DNA of 64,000 bases from JAGOUY01 sp964562155 (GCA_964562155.1 CAZLRU010000002.1:38110-102109), one strand, 5' to 3'. Positions 30,889-39,954 are shown, numbered from the stretch's first letter. Notes: a model not told the origin generated them from the letters alone. A program made the numbers and translations.

Positions 30889-31812
30889 ATGTCTTCCTCA
30901 TCTTCCCGGCTCCTACGGATCAGTCTCGCGTCTTTTCTCGCGTTCTTTTCCCTCTCCTCCACTCTTGAAGCAGCATCTCCCATTGCTCAGCGTCTCTCTG
31001 GTCAGATTCTTTTGCAGGTGGAGCAGCGCGGAGCAGCTTGGTATATAGACCCCGTTACCAAAACACGTTTTTCTCTTGGCGGCGCTGAACAAGCTTATGC
31101 GCTCATGCGTACCCGAGGGCTTGGCATCCGCCATCAGGAGTTGGAGCGGTATTTAGCAATGGGACGTTTCCCTGCTCGATTAGCAGGGAGGATCGTCCTA
31201 GATATTGAATCTCATGGGGAGGCTTATTACATCTCTCCAAAAACACTGACGGCAACGTTTCTTCGTACGGCTGAAGATGCGTATACCCTGATGCGACGAG
31301 TGGGACTGGGTATCACAGATGCCGCTCTCGCTCAGATTCCTATCAGCCAGCTAACCCCCTCTCCCTCCACTGAACGGACTCCTTTAGCGAGCACAACCGT
31401 TCCGCCAAGTCGACCGCCGTTTTTCGAGATCGAGCAAGCGACGTGGCGAAATATTAATACCTATCGCGCCTCAAAAGGCCTTCCTCTTTTGCTCTGGAAC
31501 GAAACGGTTGCCTCGGTGGCGCGGACGCATAGCGCGGAGATGGCAGCTGGAACGACAGGCTTTAATCATGATGGATTCGATGCTCGTTATGAAACATTAA
31601 AGCGAACTCTCCCGATCGGATGGATGGGAGAAAATATTGAATCCAATATCTACGAAGACGACACAGCTGCAGCCGCCGTCCAATCTTGGATTGAGAGCCC
31701 GGGACATCGTGAGAATATCGAAAAGACCGTTTTCACGCATACAGGGATCGGCGTCGCGCAGAGTTCCTTGGGTGAATATTTTCTTACTCAGTTATTTGTG
31801 AGTTTGCCTTAA
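30889..31812 (+). CDS. Secreted CAP/SCP-domain protein with two N-terminal repeats
   Basis: Product of 307 aa from the ATG at 30889 (TATACT 8 nt upstream, leaderless). Signal peptide ends near LEAAS. Two repeats of about 45 residues follow (GQILLQVEQRGAAWYIDPVTK.. and GRIVLDIESHGEAYYISPKTL.., each ending in AY.LMRxxGLGI), a surface module frequent in Patescibacteria. The C-terminal CAP domain has NTYRASKGLPLLLWNETVASVARTHSAEMA, GENIE and SPGHRENIEKTVFTHTGIGVA with the conserved His and Glu residues. Probably binds or modifies a surface ligand. Confidence 0.92.
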   Translation: MSSSSSRLLRISLASFLAFFSLSSTLEAASPIAQRLSGQILLQVEQRGAAWYIDPVTKTRFSLGGAEQAYALMRTRGLGIRHQELERYLAMGRFPARLAGRIVLDIESHGEAYYISPKTLTATFLRTAEDAYTLMRRVGLGITDAALAQIPISQLTPSPSTERTPLASTTVPPSRPPFFEIEQATWRNINTYRASKGLPLLLWNETVASVARTHSAEMAAGTTGFNHDGFDARYETLKRTLPIGWMGENIESNIYEDDTAAAAVQSWIESPGHRENIEKTVFTHTGIGVAQSSLGEYFLTQLFVSLP

Positions 31813-31819
31813 GCAGTTT

Positions 31820-32458
31820 TCACGTTTGCGCCAACTCACCAAGGTGAGCATCATCATTCCACTGGAGCACTCGCCACGCCGCTCCCTGGATTCTCTTGCA
31901 AACCGTGATACTGGTATTTTGAATAGCGAAGGTGTTGAAAAATTTGCGTTTTAGCGTAGGCGTTAACTCATCTCCAAACATCATCACGCAAATCAACATC
32001 TTAATAAAATGGCCGTGTGTTACGACAAGAATATGCTGCTCGGATCGCGTCTCTAGCTCCGCCAGAAACAGATGCGCTCGTTCTTTGAACTCGAAAAAGG
32101 TTTCCTCGTCAGAGTAACGCCAGGCTGGATCTTCGGCATGGTCTTCGCACAACTGTTTAATCCGCACTACTTCTGGCTCATCGAGCCGTCGACCCTCGAT
32201 CTCTGTAGGTCGTTTCACTTCTGTAAGCAACTGATTCGTTTCAATGGTTTTTTGTATTGCGCTGGCAATGATTTGCGCCGTTTGTTGTGTACGCTCAAAT
32301 GGACTTACCACAATCGTCTCTATTGGAATGTCTTGAAATCGTTTCGCGAGGACCCTCGCCTGCTCTTTTCCGTGCGGCGAAAGCTTGTCTGTAGCGGTTT
32401 GATGTTTTTCTTCCGCGTTTAAAAAACTTTGGCCGTGTCGAACGAGATAGAGATTCAT
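31820..32458 (-). CDS. Histidine phosphatase family protein
   Basis: Product of 212 aa from the ATG at 32458. The catalytic RHG is in LYLVRHGQSF, with SPFERTQQTA (second Arg) and VVTHGHF (second His), the phosphoglycerate-mutase-like phosphatase pattern. The substrate is unknown. Its ATG overlaps the stop of the DUF1697 gene as ATGA, so the two are translationally coupled. Confidence 0.92.
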   Translation of the reverse strand: MNLYLVRHGQSFLNAEEKHQTATDKLSPHGKEQARVLAKRFQDIPIETIVVSPFERTQQTAQIIASAIQKTIETNQLLTEVKRPTEIEGRRLDEPEVVRIKQLCEDHAEDPAWRYSDEETFFEFKERAHLFLAELETRSEQHILVVTHGHFIKMLICVMMFGDELTPTLKRKFFNTFAIQNTSITVCKRIQGAAWRVLQWNDDAHLGELAQT

Positions 32459-33006
32459 GGTTTTTCTGCATCCATTAAGGCTAAGATTTTTGTGGTCGTA
32501 TTCCAATTCCGTATTGTGATGTTGGGGTAGATTGGTGTTTGCACTATTTTGGATAATCGGCTTTGCGTGGCGCGGGCGGTAAGCCGCGAGAAATATAGAG
32601 CGTGTTTGCCCACATGAGCCACATCAACATCGGGCTTGGTGCTGACGCTTTGCATCGCCCGGCTTGTCGTCAACGGTTTTTTGACGAAGATGACATCGTA
32701 ACGGAATGTGGTGGGGTCGGTACCGAATCCTTTAGGAGCGTGTTCGACTGTGTCACGAAGTTCAGCGTGGGTGATAATGACGACGGGAATAGAAAAACCG
32801 AAGCATCTTGTTAGAGCTGTTTCTATTTTTTTCACCAAAACATCCGCACGTTCTTTTTTTGTTTTAAAAATCACATTCCCACTTTGAATGTAGGTGGTCA
32901 CATGAGAACATCCAAGCTGTTCAAAGCATGTTTTCAAATCCGTCATCCGAATCAGATTTCTTCCCCCGACATTGATGCCGCGCAAGAGAGCGAGATATTT
33001 GGGCAT
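32455..33006 (-). CDS. DUF1697 protein
   Basis: Product of 183 aa. Full match to the DUF1697 pattern: YLALLRGINVGGRNLIRMTDLKTCFEQLG, VTTYIQSGNVIFKT, RYDVIFVKKPL and RNWNTTTKILALM. Function unknown; two ferredoxin-like domains are expected. TATCGT lies 6 nt before the ATG. Coupled to the following phosphatase gene. Confidence 0.92.
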   Translation of the reverse strand: MPKYLALLRGINVGGRNLIRMTDLKTCFEQLGCSHVTTYIQSGNVIFKTKKERADVLVKKIETALTRCFGFSIPVVIITHAELRDTVEHAPKGFGTDPTTFRYDVIFVKKPLTTSRAMQSVSTKPDVDVAHVGKHALYFSRLTARATQSRLSKIVQTPIYPNITIRNWNTTTKILALMDAEKP

Positions 33007-33054
33007 GCTGCAACGATAGCAACAAGAGAAGAAAACGACAAAATCGCCCTAGAT

Positions 33055-33450
33055 CTATTCCGTGGTTTCTCCGTCAAATTCATCGGTGGTATCGGCTTCA
33101 GCCTCTGCTTTCGTTGCATGAACAACACCGTCTCGGTGGTGGGGAGGCATGTACAACGTGTAAAGCTTCATCTCCTTATCACTCGTATTGATAATATTGT
33201 GTTTGGTGCCCGCCGGGACGATCACTACACTTCCGTCTTGTAGATCATGGGCTTGGCCGTCCAAGACCGCTGTCCCCTCACCCGCTTCGACGCGAATAAA
33301 CTGGTCGACATCATGGACCTCCTCTCCAATTTCTTCCTTTCCGCGTAACGACATGACTACAAGCTGACATCTCTTATCCGTGTACAGGACCGCTCGAAAG
33401 TTTTCATTCTTGAGTGATAATGCTTCGATGTTTGCAACGTATCCATTCAT
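33055..33450 (-). CDS. Cupin-domain protein
   Basis: Product of 131 aa, a single cupin barrel: EEIGEEVHDVDQFIRVEAGEG (motif 1; one His and Glu/Asp), AHDLQDGSVVIVPAGTKHNIINTSD (motif 2 with His). The C-terminal MPPHHRDGVVHATKAEAEAD is typical of a widespread small cupin family. Metal-bound isomerase or regulator; substrate unknown. TACGCT lies 6 nt before the ATG. Confidence 0.9.
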   Translation of the reverse strand: MNGYVANIEALSLKNENFRAVLYTDKRCQLVVMSLRGKEEIGEEVHDVDQFIRVEAGEGTAVLDGQAHDLQDGSVVIVPAGTKHNIINTSDKEMKLYTLYMPPHHRDGVVHATKAEAEADTTDEFDGETTE

Positions 33451-33475
33451 ACTAGAAGCGTAAAAGCTTTGCAGC

Positions 33476-33898
33476 TTATTTTATAAAGATGGTTGCCATG
33501 ACCCCAGCGGTTACAAGTAATCCGCCAGTCACATTTCCTATCGTAGGCTTTTCCCCCAAAAAGGCAAATGCCAGGATCACCGTCAGCAGTACACTTAGCT
33601 TATCAATGGGCGCGACACGGGACGCCTCCCCTAATTGGAGCGCCTTGTAATAGAACAACCATGAGAGACCCGTGGCGATTGCCGATAATACGATGAAGAG
33701 GTAGGAGTATTTGGAGATCTTCCAGAGATCGCCGGCATTTCCCTGCGCAAAGACAATTCCCCACGCGAATATCACAATAATGACGGTTCGTATTGCTACC
33801 GCTAGATTACTATCTACCTCTTTTATGCCTATTTTTCCAAAAATAGCGACAAGAGACGCGAAGAAGGCGGAGAAGATCGCGTAGGCGATAGAAGACAT
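33476..33898 (-). CDS. EamA/DMT transporter, half-size
   Basis: Product of 140 aa with five membrane helices and one EamA repeat (ends ALQLGEASRVAPIDKLSVLLTVILAFAFLGEKPTIGNVTGGLLVTAGV). Half-size members pair as dimers in the inner membrane and export small metabolites. Followed by the cupin gene after 26 nt. Confidence 0.9.
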   Translation of the reverse strand: MSSIAYAIFSAFFASLVAIFGKIGIKEVDSNLAVAIRTVIIVIFAWGIVFAQGNAGDLWKISKYSYLFIVLSAIATGLSWLFYYKALQLGEASRVAPIDKLSVLLTVILAFAFLGEKPTIGNVTGGLLVTAGVMATIFIK

Positions 33899-34012
33899 AG
33901 GAGTACCTGTCTCTAGGATACCATGTTTGCTCGGTTTATTCTCCTACTCCGAAAGAAGGTTTTTGTATTTGCCAGACGCTATAACATGATTTAGCCTATA
34001 CTTTGATCGCTT

Positions 34013-35482
34013 ATGATGGAAAATTGCCATTTTTCTCCCAATGCCGTGGAGTGGAAACGTATCAACATGCGAAATGTTGCCCACCTCATGGGCGTTGAAT
34101 TCATTCATGATTTGTATAATCGTCATGAACCAAAAATAAACTCTATCCGTTTTAGGCACACCGTCACCATCTGGAAGGATGGAATCGTCCAATCCTACGC
34201 CCCAACCCACGAATGGGATCGTTTAGGAGCCATTCTTGGTGATCAGTACTACGCGCTCGATCCATCCCTCATCACCTATACAAAGGCGCTCTATGCCCGC
34301 AAACGCGAGCATTTTCATACATTCATCAAACGCCTTCGTGCAACCAATCTCACAAAACTCTCCAACCAAGATCTTGCCTCCCTCCTGATCCGTTTCCAGT
34401 CTGTTGTTCTTGGCGAATTATACGTGCTCAATTTTGTACAAGTCGAACACGGACTCACCATTGCTGTTAAAAAGATTCTTCGCGAGCAAGAGCCAAATCC
34501 TGAAAAAGCCGAGGCTCTGTTTATGGAATTCATTCAAAGTCAACAGCCATCCGCCTCGCAAAAAGAGCGCCTTGCTTTCTCGAAGATCGTACGAAAACAT
34601 CGATACTTCAAAGCTCTTTCGCTTTACCGAGAAGAACGCGCTAAAAAAGAGATCGAGCGACATCATGAAACTCATAAGTATCTGTACTCCGCCTATGGCG
34701 AGAACCCGCCCGTCTTTGAGGATACTTGGTCGGTTTTTCAAACAGCTATTTTACATACCTTCGAACCACCAAAACAATCCTTCTTTCCGCGTCTACTTAC
34801 TCCAACATCGCGAACGCTCCTGCGCGCCCTCCGCAATAAAAAATTAACCGCCTTAATCCCCCTCCTCGTGCAGGGCGGATTGTTTCGCGATACAAATAAA
34901 GCCCTGTTGGGACAAAGCATGCGTTATCGCTTTCAGATGCTTGATGAGATTGCTCGTCGGGGGCTTGAGCATCGCGACCACCTAAACTTTTATCTGTTAG
35001 CTGAAATCGTTGACCTTCTTCTTACTTCAAAGACCCTTCCACAGACAGAGATCAACCATCGAGCCGCGAATGGAGTCATGTTTACGCGATTCGAGGACTT
35101 TGCCATTTATTCACAAGATTTTATCTCCCCTACACCGCCTCCCGCTCCATCTATGCTTCGAGGACAATGTGCCTCGCCGGGAGTCGTGTCTGGACCGTGT
35201 AAAATTGTCCTGAACAAAAAAGATGGAGCCAACGTCATGACCGGAGACATTATGGTGGCGGTTGGTACGGATTTTGATTTAATTGATGCAATGCATCGCG
35301 CAGCGGCCGTCGTTACCGAAGAAGGCGGCATCTTGAGCCATGCAGCGGTTGTGTGTCGAGAAATGCAAAAACCGTGCTGCATCGGACTAAAAAACGCGAC
35401 TCACCTTTTACGCGATGGGGTGGCAGTTCGTGTCGATGCGACGCAAGGGGAGGTTGTTCTCATCGCAAAAGAAACCGTTTAA
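34013..35482 (+). CDS. Protein with C-terminal PEP-utilising mobile (swivelling) domain
   Basis: Product of 489 aa. The last 95 residues are a PEP-utiliser swivelling domain: GQCASPGVVSGPCKIV..., then TEEGGILSHAAVVCREMQKPCCIGL with the phospho-accepting His in GILSHAAV. The first 390 residues are helical and not recognised; neither the ATP-grasp part nor the PEP barrel of PEP synthase is present. It may work with a separate partner or phosphorylate a drug or protein, as in split enzymes. TATACT lies 10 nt before the ATG. The stop codon overlaps that of the convergent phosphatase gene. Confidence 0.85.
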   Translation: MMENCHFSPNAVEWKRINMRNVAHLMGVEFIHDLYNRHEPKINSIRFRHTVTIWKDGIVQSYAPTHEWDRLGAILGDQYYALDPSLITYTKALYARKREHFHTFIKRLRATNLTKLSNQDLASLLIRFQSVVLGELYVLNFVQVEHGLTIAVKKILREQEPNPEKAEALFMEFIQSQQPSASQKERLAFSKIVRKHRYFKALSLYREERAKKEIERHHETHKYLYSAYGENPPVFEDTWSVFQTAILHTFEPPKQSFFPRLLTPTSRTLLRALRNKKLTALIPLLVQGGLFRDTNKALLGQSMRYRFQMLDEIARRGLEHRDHLNFYLLAEIVDLLLTSKTLPQTEINHRAANGVMFTRFEDFAIYSQDFISPTPPPAPSMLRGQCASPGVVSGPCKIVLNKKDGANVMTGDIMVAVGTDFDLIDAMHRAAAVVTEEGGILSHAAVVCREMQKPCCIGLKNATHLLRDGVAVRVDATQGEVVLIAKETV

Positions 35483-36042
35483 GCCACAATATCTTTGGTA
35501 ACAACTCCGTCTTCTACACAGCCATAGGCGCAAAAACCTGTTTTACGCCAACGCTCAGGCAGCTGGTCTAAGACGTGCAAGCATTCGGCAAAATATATAT
35601 TGAGCACCGTGCCGTGCGTTACAATTAACACCGTTTTTCCTTGATGTTCCTTGATGACCTCTGTTACCCCTTCAGTAAAACGAGCCAGCGCCTCATATCC
35701 AGACTCTCCACCGAACGCATGGTAATCAAGATCAATCAGCTGCTTGTCTTTTTCTGCCTCAAAGGCCTCTTTGGTTAGAAACGCATCCCCTCGTTTTACT
35801 TCATTAAAAAATGCTCTTACCCAAAGCTCTTTCCCGAGCTTACCAGCGAGGGGTGCAGCTGTGAGCGCGGTTTTTTGTTCTTCTGATACGTATATACAGG
35901 CCGCCTCCTGCATTTCCGGCAAAAGCGAAACATCTTGTGCCTGTTTTATTCCTTGCTCAGACAGCACCCACAAAGCCGCGTTGAGCGTAGGATCTTTTTG
36001 TGTATCAGCATGACGGAGAAAAATAAGTTTGGTTTTTTGCAT
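35479..36042 (-). CDS. Histidine phosphatase family protein
   Basis: Product of 187 aa. Catalytic FLRHADT, HALTAAPL-type second loop (SEEQKTALTAAPL) and VTHGTVLNIYF with the second His. The acidic residue in VKRGDAF fits the general acid. Small-molecule phosphatase of unknown substrate. Convergent with the 34013 gene, overlapping by 4 bp. Confidence 0.9.
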   Translation of the reverse strand: MQKTKLIFLRHADTQKDPTLNAALWVLSEQGIKQAQDVSLLPEMQEAACIYVSEEQKTALTAAPLAGKLGKELWVRAFFNEVKRGDAFLTKEAFEAEKDKQLIDLDYHAFGGESGYEALARFTEGVTEVIKEHQGKTVLIVTHGTVLNIYFAECLHVLDQLPERWRKTGFCAYGCVEDGVVTKDIVA

Positions 36043-36121
36043 AGACAGGCTCGGTATTTAAAAAAGGAAGCCGGTGGGTTGAGCCACCAGCTATGAAGGT
36101 TAGATGTTTTTCCTCACGTTG

Positions 36122-36574
36122 TCACTTCTTGCGGAGGGCGAACCGGTACCCGTTGTGCCAGCGATTGCCGGAAGAGACGAGCGTGATAATACGTCCCTTG
36201 GAACGATCGAAGTCCAGCATCAGCTGAAAGGAGTGCCCGCTCCACACGTACGGAGGCTCGCAGAGAAAGACGATCTTGCCCTCCTTCTGTGCTTGAGAAC
36301 ATTGCTCACCGAGAAGGAAAGCGTCTTCGACGCTCGGACGCGTCCACCCCATCTCGGCCGCTCTTGCCAACACGTCGTGTGATTCGATGAGGTCCTCCAC
36401 CTCCATGAGTCCGATCGTGCGCTGGCTGATACTTGGATCCTGGATCGGCAGACGCTGTCTCTCCAGAGCCACTTTGACGAGCGGGTTGATCTCGTCGTAC
36501 CCGCTTCCTGCGACGATCTCGTCGAGCGTTCGCTTCTTTACGAGTGTGACGTTGAATTCACCGATGATTTTCAT
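36122..36574 (-). CDS. Orphan soluble protein
   Basis: Product of 150 aa, unrecognised. GGAGGAAGAG stands before the ATG. The chain has a helical middle (ALERQRLPIQDPSISQRTIG, MEVEDLIESHDVLARAAEMG) and a strand-rich end (GKIVFLCEPPYVWSGHSFQL, GRIITLVSSGNRWHNGYRF). GC-rich codons. It lies between a housekeeping phosphatase gene and the nucleotidyltransferase/cupin pair, 60 nt from the latter, and might be part of that transcript. Confidence 0.6.
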   Translation of the reverse strand: MKIIGEFNVTLVKKRTLDEIVAGSGYDEINPLVKVALERQRLPIQDPSISQRTIGLMEVEDLIESHDVLARAAEMGWTRPSVEDAFLLGEQCSQAQKEGKIVFLCEPPYVWSGHSFQLMLDFDRSKGRIITLVSSGNRWHNGYRFALRKK

Positions 36575-36635
36575 ACTTCGCTCTCTTCCTCCTGCCTCCC
36601 TCAGACTATCTGATATCCGTAGAATATCCGTCTTC

Positions 36636-37334
36636 TTACATCAGCGCACGTACCAGCTCTTCATACACCGCCGAAACATTTACATTGTACCCGATCGTAC
36701 CAGGATCGTAACCCGTTACCAACCCCCTCGGGACGAAGGCATCGAAGAACGGGTCCTCCTTGTGCTTCTTCAGCGCTCGCAGCGCCTCAACCACTTCAGG
36801 AACGGGATCAACGATATAACAGCCGATATTGATTCGATCTTCCTCAGTGGTGCGATCGACGCGCTCCCAGCTCGCTACACATCCCGCTTCGAGCAGGAAG
36901 CGGGCCCCACCCGGTGCCGGCACGCTCTTTGCCACCAGGATGGAGATAGGACGGCCATGAACGTCATGAAAACGCTCGAACGCATCCCAATCGAAGTCGC
37001 TGTAGAAATCGCCGGCACATCCGTAGGTCCTCCGCTCAGTTTGCAGCAGATGGCGCGCCACAGGTCCCATCGGACCAGTCATGTCGGTATCGATTTGTAC
37101 GTTTGCGAAAGGATAGGGATTGAGAGCCTGCGCGAGCTGCGCGCGCGTCTCTTGATTTGCCCAGACCTGGACCTGATCGAACACGGGACCGGCTCCGCGC
37201 ACGATCTCGCCGAGCAGCGTGCCAGCCGTACGAGGAATCGGCAGGAGGTGCTTGGGAATATCCCACGGAACAGAAGAAATATACGAAGCGATGCGCGTAC
37301 CGTTCCCTCCGGCACTGATGTGCAGCGTTTTCAT
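36636..37334 (-). CDS. Sugar nucleotidyltransferase-like protein
   Basis: Product of 232 aa with the nucleotidyltransferase signature: HISAGGNGTRIASYISSVPWDIPKHLLPIP (compare GGxGTRL..PKxLLPI), and CAGDFYSDFDW where these enzymes keep the metal-binding Asp. Such enzymes join NTP and a sugar phosphate to form NDP-sugars. It starts at the ATGA overlap with the upstream cupin gene, so both are made together. GC-rich codons. Confidence 0.8.
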   Translation of the reverse strand: MKTLHISAGGNGTRIASYISSVPWDIPKHLLPIPRTAGTLLGEIVRGAGPVFDQVQVWANQETRAQLAQALNPYPFANVQIDTDMTGPMGPVARHLLQTERRTYGCAGDFYSDFDWDAFERFHDVHGRPISILVAKSVPAPGGARFLLEAGCVASWERVDRTTEEDRINIGCYIVDPVPEVVEALRALKKHKEDPFFDAFVPRGLVTGYDPGTIGYNVNVSAVYEELVRALM

Positions 37335-38044
37335 CTTCTTCCTCCTGTACGGATATCCGGGAGATCTCGAGCGCTGACGCGTCCCACCATCGTGCGATTC
37401 AACATCGGATGATCATCATCCGTCATCCCGACATCGCTATCAGGATGGAACGTGATCACGTCCATGCCGCCCTCCCCCGTCTTGAAGCCGTGGACGGTTT
37501 GAGCCTTGAGGATGAAGGCTGATCCGGGCACGAGCGACACCTCACCCCCTCCCTCGGGCGGCACGCAGCAGATCCCCTCACCTCGGTAGACCACGTTCAC
37601 GCGCACCGAGGGATGGGTGTGCAGCGTCTGTACGGTGTGGGGCGGAAAGTGAAGGTGGTTGAGACAGGGATCACCCTTCCTTACCGGCGGCACCAACACG
37701 GTGTCCGTGCACCCATCGATGTAGCGGAGCTTACCCACCTCTTCGATCGGCCCGCCGAAGAGAGAGAACCCGCTATATCCGCTCACAGAAATCACGATTC
37801 CGCCGCCGCTGGCTGCGATCGTCGCCAGACCGGTGACAGAAAAGAAATCCCCTTCGCACAGATGCCGCTGTCTCGTTCCGTGTGAAACCACCGCCTCCCC
37901 GGTGACGACCAGCCCCATGTGGGTATGATCCATCGGCAGCTCCATCCGTGCACCGGGCGCGAATCCGGAGACCCGCGTTCCGTCATCACACGTATGGATA
38001 AGCTCTGACGTCAAGCAGATGACTTGAAGACCTTGATCAGACAT
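37331..38044 (-). CDS. Double cupin-like protein
   Basis: Product of 237 aa. The C-terminal cupin is clear: LHFPPHTVQTLHTHPSVRVNVVYRGEG (two His and an Arg), PGSAFILKAQTVHGF (third His). The N-terminal half (ELPMDHTHMGLVVTGEAVVSH, EGDFFSV) looks like a second, weaker cupin. GGGAGG precedes the ATG. With the linked nucleotidyltransferase it could form or modify an NDP-sugar or act as its sensor; this is inference. Promoter at 38112-38140 gives a leader of about 60 nt with a dyad. Confidence 0.75.
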   Translation of the reverse strand: MSDQGLQVICLTSELIHTCDDGTRVSGFAPGARMELPMDHTHMGLVVTGEAVVSHGTRQRHLCEGDFFSVTGLATIAASGGGIVISVSGYSGFSLFGGPIEEVGKLRYIDGCTDTVLVPPVRKGDPCLNHLHFPPHTVQTLHTHPSVRVNVVYRGEGICCVPPEGGGEVSLVPGSAFILKAQTVHGFKTGEGGMDVITFHPDSDVGMTDDDHPMLNRTMVGRVSARDLPDIRTGGRR

Positions 38045-38079
38045 GACGCCTCCCGTTTTGCGAGTTGTAACAGGGTTCG

Positions 38080-38140
38080 CATCGAGAGAATTTTCCCTCG
38101 ATTACGGCTCAATACCACCTCTTTTTCCCACCAATGTCAA
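38080..38140 (-). promoter_or_regulatory. Promoter and leader dyad of the cupin/nucleotidyltransferase pair
   Basis: TTGACA (38135-38140), 17 nt, TGGTAT (38112-38117). Just downstream, about 38080-38101, is a 10-bp dyad beginning ATCGAG and ending CTCGAT with AATT at its centre, placed like a repressor site. Confidence 0.6.
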
Positions 38141-38272
38141 CACACCCTATCCGTCCACGTCTATACTCTTCGCCTTTTCGATTGAACCCCCATAACAACC
38201 TTAGATATGCTCGTCATAGAAAAGCCCTCTTCCTTCCCAATCTGGTAGTTTTGTGAGTTTTTTGTCGGGTTG

Positions 38273-38316
38273 CGTCCACCAAAAACCATCACGGTTGTGA
38301 TGGTTTTTGGTGGACG
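38273..38316. terminator. Long bidirectional terminator
   Basis: Perfect 20-bp arms (38273-38292, 38297-38316) with loop GGTT and internal A5/T5 tracts, downstream of the 38332 gene. The 287-bp stretch 38045-38331 holds only this and the promoter region above. Confidence 0.85.
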
Positions 38317-38331
38317 TCATGTTTTTAGTAT

Positions 38332-38673
38332 TTAAGCCGTCATGGGCTTGGCTTCCATGATATCGATGGTGGCCTCTGGAATCTTGAGATGAGGGTGATC
38401 TTTGAAGATGGCGACGACTTCCTCAACAGATTCTGCCATCACGTAGGAGGAGAGCATGAGACCGTTTTTGGCGGGACTGGCGCCTGCTGCACTGATGCGC
38501 GTTGTGGTTCCGAGACCGATGGTGTTTTTCACCAGGTCTTTGTGGGCCTCGAGCCAGGCATCCCAGTCTTGTTTCATCTCTGTCTCCATGGATTTGCGTT
38601 CTGATTTCGGCTTCTGCATCCACGCTTCAAGACCAGCCACGGGCATTTGATAGAGGACGGTAAAGGTTTTCAT
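38332..38673 (-). CDS. YCII-like small protein
   Basis: Product of 113 aa resembling the YCII/DGPF dimeric alpha-beta barrel group: a YQMPVAGLEAW start, helix MKQDWDAWLEAHKDLV, and SYVMAESVEEVVAIFKDHPHLKIPEATIDIME with the family FxxHPHL pattern. Probably a homodimer; chemical role unknown. TATACT lies 8 nt before the ATG, leaderless. Confidence 0.8.
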   Translation of the reverse strand: MKTFTVLYQMPVAGLEAWMQKPKSERKSMETEMKQDWDAWLEAHKDLVKNTIGLGTTTRISAAGASPAKNGLMLSSYVMAESVEEVVAIFKDHPHLKIPEATIDIMEAKPMTA

Positions 38674-38732
38674 AGGGTTTCAGTATACCTTATTTTCTGT
38701 CTGTAGAAGAGGAAGCGTTCCCCTTATGATTC

Positions 38733-38761
38733 TTGACAAAATCGTAAAATACTTATAGGGT
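38733..38761 (+). promoter_or_regulatory. Promoter of the 38799-39194 gene
   Basis: TTGACA, 17 nt, TAGGGT. Confidence 0.65.
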
Positions 38762-38798
38762 TTCCTGTCGTTCCGTCGAGCGATAAAGGAGTGTATTC

Positions 38799-39194
38799 GT
38801 GAAATCAAGAGCAGAAGTCCCCACCTACCGGCCGTACCAGCCCGATTTCAAAGGAAAAAGGGACCGGATTCGGAAAGAAATCCCGGAGCGGATCCGGCAC
38901 CAGTGGTTCGCGATCGAGCCCGGCGCCGGCATCATGACCGAAGAGCAGTGCGCGACCATCGAGAAGATCTTCTATGAAGGCAAGCGGCCTGACCACGATC
39001 TGTACAACCTCAGCCTCTCGTTCTTCTTCTGCGACAAGCAGGGTGGTCGGCAGGTCCTCTTGCGTGTCAGTGGCACGCTGGTGCGTCGTGTCGTCTTCCG
39101 CCTCGACGCGAAGACATGGTGTCGACTCGTGGCCGTGAGCTCGAAAGACTCCACGGATGAGCGAGAGGCCGAAGTCCACTTCTTCGCCCCCTGA
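38799..39194 (+). CDS. Orphan soluble protein, GTG start
   Basis: Product of 131 aa, unrecognised. AAGGAG lies 8 nt before the GTG, and the promoter gives a leader of about 30 nt. A basic head (FKGKRDRIRKEIPERIRHQW) is followed by a strand-rich part (LSLSFFFCDKQGGRQVLLRV, VVFRLDAKTWCRLVAVSSK). GC-rich codons. One-gene unit between the YCII-like gene and the 39286 gene. Confidence 0.65.
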   Translation: MKSRAEVPTYRPYQPDFKGKRDRIRKEIPERIRHQWFAIEPGAGIMTEEQCATIEKIFYEGKRPDHDLYNLSLSFFFCDKQGGRQVLLRVSGTLVRRVVFRLDAKTWCRLVAVSSKDSTDEREAEVHFFAP

Positions 39195-39285
39195 CCCTTC
39201 CCTTCCTCAAACGCCATCCGGCGTTTTCTGCATTTTTACTACGCTCTGACGATAAGGGCTGCGATTCACGTTCGTTTTATACCTC

Positions 39286-39954
39286 CTATGCCCGATATTT
39301 CTCGATCATTTTTTCAATGATTCCCTGTTTCTTCATGATATAGAAAAGGGTGCCAGGAATTCCATTCGTCGGATCATCGCGTAAGACAGCATCATAGTAT
39401 TCATCTCCGAGGCTCGAACGAGAGATGGTTCCATCAAGCAATCCTCGCATCGTAGGCACATCCATTGTTCTCCATGCCTTCTTTGTTCCAAAATCCATTC
39501 TGTTTAAGAAAAACGGACCTGAAGAGGTGGCCATCTCATACGTGTAGGTCTTGGCATCCCCATTCTCTATCGAGAACCCAACCTCCGGATGATTATTACA
39601 TTCTTTTGAAACAACCTGATGGAGACGTTCTGCCTTGCGGCAATCAATAAACCGAACGGGGTCAACGGTCACGTAGAGTTTTCCGTCTTTTAGATCTATC
39701 TTTTTTAGGTAAACCAAATCCTGCAGCTGATCTTCATGATTGATGGGGATACCCGCCTCTTCAGAGGTGTATTCGACTCCGTGATCCTGGATAGCTGCTA
39801 CGGTTGTTACAGGGGATACATCAACCGTTTGTGATGCTCCCTCTTTCTCACGACCTGCCCCTAAAAAAGAACAGGTTACACATAAGGCAACAAGGACGGG
39901 GGCGATGTTCTGCTTGTGAACGCCTCGTAGATCGATCTTATTGATTAAGGACAT
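39286..39954 (-). CDS. Secreted or membrane-anchored uncharacterised protein
   Basis: Product of 222 aa. N-terminal helix NIAPVLVALCVTCSFLGAG (residues 16-34) is a signal peptide or anchor; two Cys there do not form a standard lipobox. The outer part has no known family (YLKKIDLKDGKLYVTVDPVRFIDC.., ECNNHPEVGFSIENG). Its start overlaps the end of the tspO-like gene by 17 bp, so both share a transcript. Confidence 0.75.
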   Translation of the reverse strand: MSLINKIDLRGVHKQNIAPVLVALCVTCSFLGAGREKEGASQTVDVSPVTTVAAIQDHGVEYTSEEAGIPINHEDQLQDLVYLKKIDLKDGKLYVTVDPVRFIDCRKAERLHQVVSKECNNHPEVGFSIENGDAKTYTYEMATSSGPFFLNRMDFGTKKAWRTMDVPTMRGLLDGTISRSSLGDEYYDAVLRDDPTNGIPGTLFYIMKKQGIIEKMIEKYRA

